Shown: piece after piece, positions 16,999 through 25,811 of the stretch
Numbering within the stretch: position 1 is the stretch's first letter
Layout of the letters: every line of letters starts with the position of its first letter
From: Brevibacterium aurantiacum
GTDB lineage: Bacteria > Actinomycetota > Actinomycetes > Actinomycetales > Brevibacteriaceae
DNA: 64,000 nucleotides
Assembly: GCF_007558825.1 (NCBI RefSeq)
Contig: NZ_VLTK01000006.1
Coordinates: forward strand, 128,639-192,638
Reading direction: 5' to 3'
Notes under the pieces: model-generated
The model's input: the letters and a program-made list of their open reading frames with translations, nothing else
Database searches by the model: none
Told to the model about the DNA's origin: nothing
Program-made: the position numbers and the translations under genes

Positions 16999-17034
16999 GT
17001 GAATCAACGTTCACCCCAAGTGAACACCAGTTCA
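16999..17034. promoter_or_regulatory. Array of GTGAA/TTCAC half-sites at the aliAB-badHI-like operon promoter
   Basis: Three overlapping dyads: GTGAA (16999-17003) with TTCAC (17010-17014); GTTCAC (17009-17014) with GTGAAC (17020-17025); and TGAAC (17021-17025) with GTTCA (17030-17034). The array is 56 bp upstream of the first gene's start and is the obvious site for the operon's own TetR regulator. Confidence 0.65.
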
Positions 17035-17205
17035 GCGCGAAGGTCAATACCCTTGAGTCGGTGAGGTCTGAGTGGTGAAGTCGGAATCGTGAATCTCCAT
17101 CGTTTCTGCGGGTTCACCGGAACATCCGGTGCGGAGTGCGAGAATGTGAGGGTAGAACCGATCCTCGTATTCCCGTGGTATCCGTGCACACTCGAGAGGG
17201 CAGTG

Positions 17206-17820
17206 ATGACTCAACCCCGTAAGACCCGACCGCAACCGGCTGCCGGTGCGGAGGTCGGCTCCCTCATCGGCGGAGCATTCGGTTTGGTGTTCCTCATCAT
17301 CAACAGCGCATCGTTTTCGACCCTGGGCCGTATCCTCGTACTCGTCACGGGGATTGCGGCCTTCGCCGTCATCGTGTTCTTCGCGATTCGTTCACTGAGC
17401 CGCATGAAGCGCGCCCAGGTCTCCTCCGCTGCGTCCGTTGAGTCCGCCGAGGGGCAGGCTGCGGCCGGGCCGCGTCGGACCGTTCCCTTCGGACGCAGCT
17501 ACTGGATCATTGTCGGGATCGAAGCACTGGCGCTCTTCGGCGGCACGCGCCTGCTGAGCGGTTTAGGACATCCAGAACTCGGCGTGGCCTGGGTGGCGTT
17601 CGTCGTCGGCACCCACTTCTATGCGCTGGGCCACGTGTTCAAACTCGACCGGTTCCATATTCTCGCCACAGTCGTCACCCTGTGCGGCATTGCCGGCTTC
17701 ATCGCCTTCTTCGCCTCGATTCCAGCATTCATCCCCATCTTCAGCGGGATCGTCTCCGGATTCGTGCTCCTAGCGTTCGGCCTGTGGGCACTCGTTGCCG
17801 TTCACGGTGAGCGTGCGTGA
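17206..17820 (+). CDS. Six-helix membrane protein of unknown function
   Basis: 204 residues. Two helices near the N-terminus (about 17-62), a Ser/Ala/Glu-rich cytoplasmic linker (70-92) starting RMKRAQVSSAAS, then four helices in RTVPFGRSYWIIVGIEALAL and GVAWVAFVVGTHFYALGHVF, ending in VHGERA. ATG 17206 follows GAGAGGG. The arrangement RSYWIIVGIE...GVHFYALG resembles small actinobacterial integral membrane proteins with no assigned role. Diverges from the ring-cleavage operon. Confidence 0.72.
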   Translation: MTQPRKTRPQPAAGAEVGSLIGGAFGLVFLIINSASFSTLGRILVLVTGIAAFAVIVFFAIRSLSRMKRAQVSSAASVESAEGQAAAGPRRTVPFGRSYWIIVGIEALALFGGTRLLSGLGHPELGVAWVAFVVGTHFYALGHVFKLDRFHILATVVTLCGIAGFIAFFASIPAFIPIFSGIVSGFVLLAFGLWALVAVHGERA

Positions 17821-17823
17821 AAC

Positions 17824-17910
17824 GCCGATTTGCTGTCCACAAACGGTCGCCAGGTCGTTCTACGGCGAACGTTTATAGACAGTGAAAACCGATTGCGGAC
17901 AGTAATCGGC
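17824..17910. repeat. Nested imperfect palindrome (REP/BIME-like or structured RNA)
   Basis: Inner 19-nt arms at 17833-17851 and 17864-17882 match at 16 of 19 positions as an inverted repeat with a 12-nt loop. Outer arms GCCGATT..CTGTCC (17824-17838) and GGACAG.AATCGGC (17897-17910) also pair. A further small hairpin, CCGATT/AATCGG, lies at 17889-17909. It starts 4 bases after the membrane-protein stop, so it may work as a terminator, but it has no T run. Confidence 0.6.
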
Positions 17911-17987
17911 TGACCGAAGCCCGTGGCCAGTCACTATTGACGAACAGATCGCACCGCAGGCTGTAGCGTTTGTGCAGGCCCAGGCCC

Positions 17988-18006
17988 AGGCCCAGATCCT
18001 GGGCCT
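17988..18006 (+). terminator. GCCCAG microrepeat with perfect hairpin
   Basis: CAGGCC is repeated from 17975, then AGGCCCAG (17988-17995) pairs with CTGGGCCT (17999-18006) around ATC. It could end the 17206 transcript, though it lies 170 bp past the stop and lacks a T run. Confidence 0.35.
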
Positions 18007-18020
18007 GAGCCTGGTGCTTC

Positions 18021-18216
18021 GTTGGAGGGCCGGCTCCGTGGGCGTTGGAGGGCCGGCGCCGCCGGGACTACTCCATGGCGCCGCCGCGGGGACTATTCCG
18101 TGGGCGTCGCCGGGACTACTCCGTGGGCGTCAGAGGGCTGGCGTCGCCGCGGGGACTACTCCATGGCGCCGCCGCGGGGACTACTCCATGGCTCCGTCGC
18201 GGGGACTACTCCATGG
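18021..18216. repeat. GC-rich minisatellite covering the tricorn stop codon
   Basis: The 15-mer GGGACTAYTCCRTGG occurs six times, starting at 18064, 18088, 18112, 18152, 18177 and 18202 (periods 24, 24, 40, 25, 25). A second unit, GTTGGAGGGCCGGC, occurs at 18021 and 18044. On the minus strand each copy carries GGAGTAG, so the last copy supplies the tricorn stop codon TAG (18206-18208). Confidence 0.85.
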
Positions 18217-21200
18217 GCGCCGCTGGGGCTTGAGGCTTCGGGGGTGTTTGCACGCGCGGGGCCGGGAAGTCCGGGGGCATGGCCGCAGGGGTCTTCTCCA
18301 GGCTGGAGAGCACCTCGGCGATGGCACGGTCGAGTTGCAGATCGTCGTCACTGAACAGCTGTGAGGGGTCATGCTCGACCTCGATATCAGGTTCGACGCC
18401 GTAGTTCTCAACATCCCAGCCTTTGCCCTCAAGCCAGAAGGAGTAGCGCGGCTGAGTCACACCGGTGCCGTCGACGAGGTCGTAGCGGCCGTCGATGCCG
18501 ACAACTCCGCCCCAGGTGCGCACACCGATGACGGGTCCTAAGCCCTTGGCCTGAGCACGGGCATTGATGATGTCGCCGTCGGAGCCCGAGAACTCGTTCG
18601 CGACGAAGGCCACGGGCCCTCGGCGTGCGTCTTCGGGGTCGGCGATCATGGCATCGTAGTTGCGCACAGCGTTCCAGGCGATGACACGATCGGCGAAGCG
18701 TTCGGCCACCAGCGCGCTGGTATGGCCGCCGCGGTTGAATCGGACATCGACGATGACAGCGTCGGCCGACATCGCCTGTCTGAGGTCGCGGTGCAGCTGT
18801 GCCCAACCGTTGGGCATCATATCCGGGATGTGCACATACCCGACACGTCCCTCGGACTTCGACGTCACATATTCCCGCCTCGACCGTACCCAGTCCTGGT
18901 ACCTCAGCTTCTCCTCGCTGGTCAGCGGCACGATTGCCACCACGCGGTCCTTGCGGCCACGGCGCAGGGTGAGTTCGACGATCCTGTTGCCGGCTCCCTG
19001 CAGGTGGGCGGCGGGGCCGCGTACCTCATCGACCCGTTGGCCATCGACAGCCAGGATGATGTCGCCCTCCTGAGCTCCGACACCTGCCTGGCGCAATGGC
19101 GATCTTGCCGCGGGTTCGCTGCTCTCACCGGGCAGAATCCGTGCGATCTGCCAACCGCTCGGCGTCCGTTCCAAGTCAGCACCGAGGAAGCCGAGTCGTT
19201 TCGACGGGTTTCCCAGGGCATTCGAGGGCGTGACATAAGCATGAGAGGTGTTGAGTTCTCCGACCGTCTCCCACAGCACATCGACGAGATCATCATGGGT
19301 CAGTGCCTTCGCGGCGACTCGGCGCCACCGCAGGGTGACCCCTTCCCAGTTCACGCCGTTCATGTCTGCACGCCAATAGTGATCGCGCATGATGCGCGAG
19401 TTCTCTTCGAACATCTGCAGCCACTCGGCACGCTGGTCGAGTTCGAAGCGCAGCCGGGAGAGATCCACCGCGACGCACTCGTCATCGTCGTCTTCGACCT
19501 TGCGGTTGCTGGGACGCACCGTCACATCGCCGTCATCGTAGACGACCATGAGCTTGCCGTCTCCACTCACCCAATAGGCATCTGCCTTGTCGACGATGGT
19601 GACGAGTTTGCGTTTGGCGAAATCGAAGTACTGGATCGACTCTGTGGGAGGGGCATCAAGGTCGGTGCCGAGCACGCCGTCCTCGGATTCCCCGGCACGG
19701 ATCCACAGGACACCGCCGACAGCCGCCTCAAGCTTCCGGAAGACACCGGCAGAGACGGGGAACGCGAGGATCCGCTCCTCGGCGCCCTCGACATCCAATT
19801 CGACGGTGGTGACCTTGGACTTCTCCGCCTTGGTCTTGTCTGTCTTCGACGCCTCATCGGTCAGTTCGCTGATCGCCCAACCGCTCGAGGTCGGTCCGAA
19901 GGGAGCCGGCTCAGTGGCGCTCAACGGCAGCAGCCACGGTCTGGTCACACCGTTGAACGACAGATCGAAGGAGTGCTGATTGTAGGCAGGATCGAAAGTC
20001 CGGTCAGACAGGAATACCACGTATTTGCCGTCGGCGGTGAATGCGGGGGAATAGTCGTTGTACTTCCCGCTGGTCAGCGCCAGCGCCTCACGGTCTGATT
20101 TGGTGTCGACGAGCATGAGCTGCGCCAACTGCTCCTCACCCTGAGTGGGCTGTGACCAGATGAGGTACCGTCCGTCGGGTGAGAACTCGGGAGACCTGGC
20201 CTCACCGAAGCCCGAATGTCCAACCAATCGGGTCTTGCCGTTCCCGGCCTCGACGAGACGGACGCTTCCGTCGTGGGAGATCGTGGCTAAGGTCTTTCCG
20301 GACGGATCGGAGGTCATGTGCAGAACTCGGCCGAGAGCGCCCGCTCCTATCCGACGTTCCGTAGCCGTCGCCGAGGTGGCGCGAACTTCGATGGCATCCT
20401 CGCCTTCGACGTCGGTGACGTAAGCCGCCTGTCCAGTCTGTCCTAGCACCACTGGGAGGCGTGTGCGGATCGAAGAGTCCGCGCACAACGCTCGTGCGGG
20501 GCCCTCACGATGAGCCAACCAGAAGGTCTTTCCTCGCCATTCGATGAGGGAGGCGTTACCCTCGTGATCTGGGGCGATGGCGCCGATCCTGGACTTCGAG
20601 TCGAGGTTGAGCGGCTGCACTTGGGTGCCCGGAAGCTGTACCGCGAGGGTCCGGATGTTGGCATCGAGGCTGTCGAGGATGCGGATCTCACCGCGGCTGT
20701 GCCACACGATGCGCGTGCCGTCGGTCGTCGCATTGCGGACGTACCCTTCGGCTTCGGTTTGGAACGTCAGCTGTCGAGGTTCACCCGGATCCCCACCGCT
20801 GCGTGTGGCCAGGCCGTCCCAGATCCAGAGGTTCGCCTGCTCGTTGGCATGATGGGGGAAGCTCGCGGCCTTGTCAGAAGTGATGACCAGTGAGTCTCCC
20901 ACCCACAGAGGGTCGGTCAGTGATGCCTCTTCGTTGCGCAGCAGCCGCTGCCACTGGACTCCGCTGCCCGTGGCGTCTGCGCTGCGATCAAGCCAGAGTC
21001 GCGGAGCGGTTCCCCCTCGGTAGCGCTTCCAGTGCGCGGGTTCACGACTGTAGGGAGTGGACAGGGCGGTCACCGATGAGTGATGGTGGGCCATTCCCGA
21101 GGCTCTGCCCCAGGACAGGCGTTCGACGCTGCCGTCGATTCCGACTGCTCTCACCACGTGATTGCGTGACTCGAACTCGCTGGCGTTTGAGCCGATGAGG

Positions 21201-21502
21201 ACGCGTTCATCGTCGGCCCAACCGAGCATCGTCATCGCCGTCGACCCCAGCCAGGTGAGCCGGTGCAGAGAACCGGAAGCCACCTCGCCGAGCATGAGCT
21301 CAGGGTGGCCGTCGCGGTGCGAGACATAGGCGATATGGGATCCATCAGGAGAGAACCTGGGGCTGCGCGCGGGAGCATGATCCGAAGTCAGGCGCCAAGC
21401 ACGCCCACCCTCGGCGGCGACGAGCCACACGTCATCGTCGGCAACGAAAGTGATGAGATCACCGTGGATGTGCGGGTACCGGAGATAAGTGTTGGAATTC
21501 AC
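18206..21502 (-). CDS. tri: Tricorn protease homologue (S41 family)
   Basis: Large cytosolic serine protease that trims oligopeptides downstream of bulk proteolysis. From GTG 21502 it is 1098 residues, the usual size; the frame runs on upstream to 22177 but there overlaps the divergent argS. N-terminal beta-propellers show repeated FSPDGSHIAYVS / FSPDGRYLIWS / FTADGKYVVFLS blades, followed by the PDZ-like part (EGDIILAVDGQRVDEVRG) and the catalytic core: His754 in NTSHAYV, Ser974 in FSGSDGDI, RTWGGVVGI, and Glu in YGVEPDIEVEHD. A Pro-rich tail (PAPRVQTPPKPQAPAAP) ends inside the minisatellite. Confidence 0.92.
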   Translation of the reverse strand: MNSNTYLRYPHIHGDLITFVADDDVWLVAAEGGRAWRLTSDHAPARSPRFSPDGSHIAYVSHRDGHPELMLGEVASGSLHRLTWLGSTAMTMLGWADDERVLIGSNASEFESRNHVVRAVGIDGSVERLSWGRASGMAHHHSSVTALSTPYSREPAHWKRYRGGTAPRLWLDRSADATGSGVQWQRLLRNEEASLTDPLWVGDSLVITSDKAASFPHHANEQANLWIWDGLATRSGGDPGEPRQLTFQTEAEGYVRNATTDGTRIVWHSRGEIRILDSLDANIRTLAVQLPGTQVQPLNLDSKSRIGAIAPDHEGNASLIEWRGKTFWLAHREGPARALCADSSIRTRLPVVLGQTGQAAYVTDVEGEDAIEVRATSATATERRIGAGALGRVLHMTSDPSGKTLATISHDGSVRLVEAGNGKTRLVGHSGFGEARSPEFSPDGRYLIWSQPTQGEEQLAQLMLVDTKSDREALALTSGKYNDYSPAFTADGKYVVFLSDRTFDPAYNQHSFDLSFNGVTRPWLLPLSATEPAPFGPTSSGWAISELTDEASKTDKTKAEKSKVTTVELDVEGAEERILAFPVSAGVFRKLEAAVGGVLWIRAGESEDGVLGTDLDAPPTESIQYFDFAKRKLVTIVDKADAYWVSGDGKLMVVYDDGDVTVRPSNRKVEDDDDECVAVDLSRLRFELDQRAEWLQMFEENSRIMRDHYWRADMNGVNWEGVTLRWRRVAAKALTHDDLVDVLWETVGELNTSHAYVTPSNALGNPSKRLGFLGADLERTPSGWQIARILPGESSEPAARSPLRQAGVGAQEGDIILAVDGQRVDEVRGPAAHLQGAGNRIVELTLRRGRKDRVVAIVPLTSEEKLRYQDWVRSRREYVTSKSEGRVGYVHIPDMMPNGWAQLHRDLRQAMSADAVIVDVRFNRGGHTSALVAERFADRVIAWNAVRNYDAMIADPEDARRGPVAFVANEFSGSDGDIINARAQAKGLGPVIGVRTWGGVVGIDGRYDLVDGTGVTQPRYSFWLEGKGWDVENYGVEPDIEVEHDPSQLFSDDDLQLDRAIAEVLSSLEKTPAAMPPDFPAPRVQTPPKPQAPAAPME

Positions 21503-21667
21503 GTGACCCACATTACAAGCATGCACGGACACGGAGCTGTGAAAGAGGAGGATGCCCAGCCAATTTGCACGCTCTGCGAGATCTCGTCGGCGCAGATGCT
21601 CGGGCTTGGGCGCCGAGGTGACGCGGCCCATGCGGCGCAGTCGGGCCCTGACCAATAGAATAGTGTC

Positions 21668-23392
21668 ATGCCATCTTTGACTTCGCTTCTCAACGATCGT
21701 TTCGCACTCGCCCTCGAACAGTCCTTCGGCGAGGATTTCACGCGACGCGACCCTGTGATCAGGAGCAGCCAGTTCGCCGACTTCCAGGCCAACGTGGCTC
21801 TGCCCTTGGCGAAGGAGCTGAAGTCCAAACCGCGCGACATCGCGACCACGATCGTGGCCAACCTCGATCTCGAGGGGATCTGTGAGACCCCGGAGATATC
21901 CGGTCCCGGCTTCATCAACCTCACCTTCACCCCCGAGTTCCTGGCATCGACCCTGAACCAGGGAACCGCCACCGAGGTCGAGCCAGAGACGAGCCCAGCG
22001 CGGATCGTCATCGACTATTCGGCGCCCAACGTCGCCAAGGAGATGCACGTCGGCCACCTGCGGACCACCGTCGTCGGCGACGCGCTGGCCAGGACCCACG
22101 AATACTTCGGCAACACGGTCGTGCGCCAGAACCACATCGGTGACTGGGGCACTCCCTTCGGCATGCTCATCGAGCACCTCCTCGACGTCGGCATCGAATC
22201 GGAGACGGCCCAGGACATCTCGGCCAACCCGAATGCCTTCTACCAGGCCGCGCGCGCGAAGTTCGACAGCGACGAGGCTTTCGCCACTCGCGCACGTGCC
22301 CGCGTGGTCGCGCTGCAGGGCGGCGATGAGCAGACCTTCGAACTCTGGGAGCGCCTCGTCGGGTTCTCAAGGATCTACTTCAACAACATCTACTCACTCC
22401 TCGAGGTCACCCTGACCGATGAGGACCTGGCAGGTGAGAGCATCTACAACGATGACCTTGCCGCGGTCTGCGCAGAGCTCGAGGAGAAGGGCCTGGCCCG
22501 CATCAGCGACGGTGCACTGTGCGTCTTCCCCGAGGGCTTCACCGGTCGTGAGGGCGAACCTCTGCCGCTCATCATCCGCAAGTCCGACGGCGGCTACGGC
22601 TACGCCACGACGGACCTCGCGGCTGTCCGCCATCGGGTGCGCACACTCAGTGCCGATCGTGCCCTCTACGTCGTCGGCACCCCGCAGGCGATGCATTTCG
22701 AAATGATCTTCTCCATCGCTCGAGCCGCCGGTTGGCTGCCCGAGGAGGTTGCGGTCGAGCACGTGAAGATCGGCAACGTGCTCGGTGACGACGGGAAGAT
22801 CCTGCGTACCCGCAGCGGTGCCCCCGTGCGCCTGGCCGAACTCCTCAATGAGGCCGTCGCCCGCGCGAAGACCACACTGCAGGAGTCGAACGCCGAATTC
22901 AGCCCCGAAGAGGAAGCCGAGGTCGCACAGATCGTGGGCATCGGTGCCGTGAAGTACGCCGACCTCTCCGTCGCCCACGACACGAGCTACACCTTCGACC
23001 TCGACCGGATGCTCGCCCCGATCGGCAACACCGCACCCTATCTCCAGTACGCCGGAGCCCGGATCCGCTCGATCCTGCGCAAGGCCGACGGGGATGCGTT
23101 CACGGCTGCGCCGATCCACCTCGGCGAGGCTGCCGAACGTGACCTTTCACTGGCGATCCTCGGGTTCTCCGATGTCCTCGCCGAGGTGGTCGCCGGCTCC
23201 ACGCCGCACCGGCTGTGCACGTACCTCTTCGACCTCGCCCAGTCGTTCACCTCGTTCTACGAGCAGTGCCCGGTCCTCATCGCCGAATCCGTCGAGGTGC
23301 GCGATTCCCGGCTGCGTCTGAGCCAGACGGTCCTCGAGGTGCTTGAGGCCGGCCTCGGCGTCCTGGGCATCCGCGTGCCCGAGCGCATGTGA
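21668..23392 (+). CDS. argS: Arginyl-tRNA synthetase
   Basis: 574 residues, class I aminoacyl-tRNA synthetase charging tRNA-Arg. N-terminal additional domain (DFQANVALPLAKELK), HIGH-type motif HVGHLRTT, QNHIGDWGTPFGMLIEHL, LYVVGTPQAMHF, the KMSKS-equivalent region DGKILRTRSG, and the C-terminal anticodon-binding helices with YLQYAGARIRSILR and the family ending GLGVLGIRVPERM. The stop overlaps the start of the next gene by 4 bases. The domain order and length match the compact ArgS found in many actinobacteria. Confidence 0.95.
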   Translation: MPSLTSLLNDRFALALEQSFGEDFTRRDPVIRSSQFADFQANVALPLAKELKSKPRDIATTIVANLDLEGICETPEISGPGFINLTFTPEFLASTLNQGTATEVEPETSPARIVIDYSAPNVAKEMHVGHLRTTVVGDALARTHEYFGNTVVRQNHIGDWGTPFGMLIEHLLDVGIESETAQDISANPNAFYQAARAKFDSDEAFATRARARVVALQGGDEQTFELWERLVGFSRIYFNNIYSLLEVTLTDEDLAGESIYNDDLAAVCAELEEKGLARISDGALCVFPEGFTGREGEPLPLIIRKSDGGYGYATTDLAAVRHRVRTLSADRALYVVGTPQAMHFEMIFSIARAAGWLPEEVAVEHVKIGNVLGDDGKILRTRSGAPVRLAELLNEAVARAKTTLQESNAEFSPEEEAEVAQIVGIGAVKYADLSVAHDTSYTFDLDRMLAPIGNTAPYLQYAGARIRSILRKADGDAFTAAPIHLGEAAERDLSLAILGFSDVLAEVVAGSTPHRLCTYLFDLAQSFTSFYEQCPVLIAESVEVRDSRLRLSQTVLEVLEAGLGVLGIRVPERM

Positions 23393-24660
23393 ACCAGCCG
23401 GACCCGTTCGTCGCCCGGCGGATGCTGCCGTGGATGGTCGTGGGCATCGTCGTTCTGGCGATCAATCTGCGGGCACCGATCATCGCACCGACCGCCGTCC
23501 TCGGTGACATTCAGGACGACACCGGGCTGAGCGCTGCCGGGGTGGGCCTCCTCACCGGTCTGCCGGTGCTGCTGTTCGCCCTCGTCACCCCTGTTGCGGG
23601 GAAGACCATCGGACGCTTCGGTGCGGAGGCGACGGTGCTGTCCTGCCTCACCGGTGTGCTCCTCGGAACCGTGCTGCGCTCGCTCGGTCCGCCTTGGCTC
23701 GTGCTCGCGGGCACCGGAATCATCGGCTTCGCCATCGCTCTGGGCAATATCGCTGTGCCGGTGATCATCCGGCGCGAAGTCCCATGGAGCCAGGTGTCGA
23801 TGGTGACGGGCCTGTACTCGGCCACAATGAATGTCGGCTCCATGATCACCCTGCTCGGCACGGGTCCCCTGGCTGCAGCAGTCGGGTGGCGGTGGGCCGT
23901 GGCCATCTGGGGTGCTCTGGCCGTGATCGGACTCTTCTACTGGCTGTTCGTGATCCGGCTGCGGATCCGACGCAACGCAATCCTCGCAGCCTCGGCGGAT
24001 GCGCCGGCATCACCAGCACCCACACCGGCACGTCGTCCTTGGCGCGAGGCACCTCCCGAATTCCGTGCCATCATCGCACTGCTCGTGATCACCTTCAGCG
24101 GACAGTCGATTGCCTACTACACGACCACCACGTGGCTGCCCTCGATTCTCTCCGAAACAGGAGGGTTAGACTCGGCAGCCTCGGGCGGGACCGCCTCGCT
24201 GTTTCAGATCGCTGCCATCCTCGGAGCATTCGGTGTTCCGCTGCTGGCGGCCAGAACCAAGCCCTGGGTGCCGGTGGCGATCATCGCCGCGCTGTGGCTC
24301 TCGCTCCCGACAGGGCTGCTGCTCGCTCCGAGCTCATACGTACTGTGGGCGATCACCGGCGGAATCGCCCAAGGTGGCGGATTCACCGCGATCTTCTCCA
24401 TCATCGCCCGCTCCGCCGGAAGCGACCGGGAAACCGCCTCTGCCTCGGCGCGGGTGCAGGGAGGCGGTTACCTCGCTGCCACGTTGGCCCCGCCGTTCGC
24501 AGGTTGGCTGGGCAACGTCACCGATGGGTGGACGGCCCCGATTCTGCTCATCCTCGCAGCGACTCTTGCCTTCACGATCGCGGGGCTGCTGGCGGTCCGC
24601 ATCTCGGGTCGCTTCCGGGGTGGTGGGCCGGCCAACAAGCGTGAGGTTCTGGGTGAATGA
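23389..24660 (+). CDS. MFS transporter, CynX/NimT type
   Basis: 423 residues, 12-helix permease. NLRAPIIAPTAVLGDIQDDTGLS at helix 1, GLPVLLFALVTPVAGKTIGRFG and the second-half ITFSGQSIAYYTTTTWLPSIL are typical of the CynX/NimT (cyanate, 2-nitroimidazole) family. The GTG start lies inside the argS stop (GTGA overlap), so it is translationally coupled to argS, a pairing with no obvious biochemical link. A Pro/Ala-rich loop of about 25 residues joins the halves. Confidence 0.88.
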   Translation: MNQPDPFVARRMLPWMVVGIVVLAINLRAPIIAPTAVLGDIQDDTGLSAAGVGLLTGLPVLLFALVTPVAGKTIGRFGAEATVLSCLTGVLLGTVLRSLGPPWLVLAGTGIIGFAIALGNIAVPVIIRREVPWSQVSMVTGLYSATMNVGSMITLLGTGPLAAAVGWRWAVAIWGALAVIGLFYWLFVIRLRIRRNAILAASADAPASPAPTPARRPWREAPPEFRAIIALLVITFSGQSIAYYTTTTWLPSILSETGGLDSAASGGTASLFQIAAILGAFGVPLLAARTKPWVPVAIIAALWLSLPTGLLLAPSSYVLWAITGGIAQGGGFTAIFSIIARSAGSDRETASASARVQGGGYLAATLAPPFAGWLGNVTDGWTAPILLILAATLAFTIAGLLAVRISGRFRGGGPANKREVLGE

Positions 24661-24661
24661 C

Positions 24662-24727
24662 GAACGGCCCCCGCAGCTGTTGTTCTCACGTCTTCACGTG
24701 AGCGAACTTCAGCGGCGGGAGCCGTTC
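24662..24727 (+). terminator. Compound hairpin after the argS-MFS pair
   Basis: Outer arms GAACGGC (24662-24668) and GCCGTTC (24721-24727) enclose CCCGC/GCGGG and TCACGT-CTTC-ACGTGA. It begins at the MFS stop codon. Confidence 0.6.
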
Positions 24728-24739
24728 TCTCTGTCTGGG

Positions 24740-24755
24740 CCGGTCGATCGACCGG
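24740..24755. repeat. 16-bp perfect palindrome CCGGTCGATCGACCGG
   Basis: Perfect self-complementary site between the convergent MFS and coiled-coil genes. It could be a protein-binding site or a second terminator stem for either gene. Confidence 0.45.
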
Positions 24756-24790
24756 TCAGTTGACCATGTCAGTCGACCTCTCCGGACAGA

Positions 24791-25645
24791 TCAGTGCTTG
24801 GCGTTCTTGTCTTCCACCGTCTCGGCGGCTGACGTCGAATCCTCGGCAGGCTTGACGATGGTCGCCGGCGTTGCCTTGGTGTCCTTGGCCTCGGTTGCAG
24901 GCTTCGGAGTCGGTGCTGCCGTGGGGGCGGCCTCGGCAGTCTTCGACTCGGGTACTGCAGTCTGCGAAACCTCGGGTGCCGTTCCCTGGCGGGACGCGGG
25001 GGTCGAGCCCACCGGACGAGCATCTTCCGGACGGTTGTTGGGCAGCGGTGTCGACCATGGGTCCTCGACCGGCTGCGCCTTCTTCCACACGTAGTAGCCG
25101 ATTCCGGCTGCCGAGCCGATGACCAAGGTCCACACGACTGCGGCCTTGCGGCCGCCGGACTTGCGTGCAGTGTCCTTCTGGATCCGCTTTCCGGCGTTCG
25201 TGAGGGCCTTGCGGGCCTTCTTCACGGCCTTCTTGTCGCCGGTCAGGCGCACAGCGAGATCGTCGACGAGCTGGGGGGTCTCAACGGCTGCCAGCGAGTT
25301 GGCGGCATTGGTCGCGAACTTGCCGGCACGTTCGGTGGCCTCGGGGCGGTAGGCATCGAGCTTGTCCGCCCAGGCGTGAACCTGGTCATTCGCCTTGTCG
25401 GCGAATGCTTCGACCTGAGGGCGGGCTTTGACGGCAAGACCTTCGGCCCGATCGGCCAGTGCTTCGACCTGCGGTCGAGCCTTTTCTGCAAGCGCCTCGA
25501 CCTGAGGGCGTGCCTTGTCAGCGGCTTCGCGGAGTTTTGGACTTGCGGCCCCGCTGGCATCGGCCAGGACTCGGAGTGACGTCTTCTTCGCGGAATCGAG
25601 CTTCGAAGTGAACGGATCTCGAGCTGACTTCTTCGACATGAACAT
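24791..25645 (-). CDS. Membrane-anchored coiled-coil protein with ARPQVEA repeats
   Basis: 284 residues from ATG 25645 (GAGGA upstream). Residues about 36-100 are tandem amphipathic 11-mer-like helices with ARPQVEALAEK, ARPQVEALADR, ARPQVEAFADK, resembling apolipoprotein/LEA-type or phasin-like helices. One membrane helix follows (KAAVVWTLVIGSAAGIGYYVW, about 167-188), then a Pro/Ala/Thr/Glu-rich tail of about 90 residues. The helices precede the TM segment, so with the positive-inside rule (RKSGGRK before it) they are cytoplasmic. Function unknown; similar proteins sit beside ppiA in relatives as far as I recall. Confidence 0.75.
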   Translation of the reverse strand: MFMSKKSARDPFTSKLDSAKKTSLRVLADASGAASPKLREAADKARPQVEALAEKARPQVEALADRAEGLAVKARPQVEAFADKANDQVHAWADKLDAYRPEATERAGKFATNAANSLAAVETPQLVDDLAVRLTGDKKAVKKARKALTNAGKRIQKDTARKSGGRKAAVVWTLVIGSAAGIGYYVWKKAQPVEDPWSTPLPNNRPEDARPVGSTPASRQGTAPEVSQTAVPESKTAEAAPTAAPTPKPATEAKDTKATPATIVKPAEDSTSAAETVEDKNAKH

Positions 25646-25811
25646 TCCCAATCCTCTTTGTCGGGGTCAATTGATCAGTCTCAGTCTACGGCCTAGGTGC
25701 AAGCCGCCGGACATCACGCCGTCATGAAATTGTCTGCAGATACGCTGACAGAGTCTGCAAACCGAGCCGGCCGAATCTGCGGAAGACTCCGGGGCGTGGA
25801 AGAATGGCCCT

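Noticed and set aside
18064..18216. Possible CRISPR array
   Set aside because: Repeats are about 15 bp with 9-25 bp gaps that are themselves repetitive, no spacers of constant length and no cas genes.
18045..18233. Plus-strand repeat-encoded proteins (DYSMAPPRGLLHG type)
   Set aside because: They are translations of the minisatellite in several frames without ribosome sites.
21503..22177. Upstream extension of the tricorn frame to 1323 residues
   Set aside because: It would overlap the divergent argS gene by 510 bp and is not tricorn-like; GTG 21502 gives the normal length.
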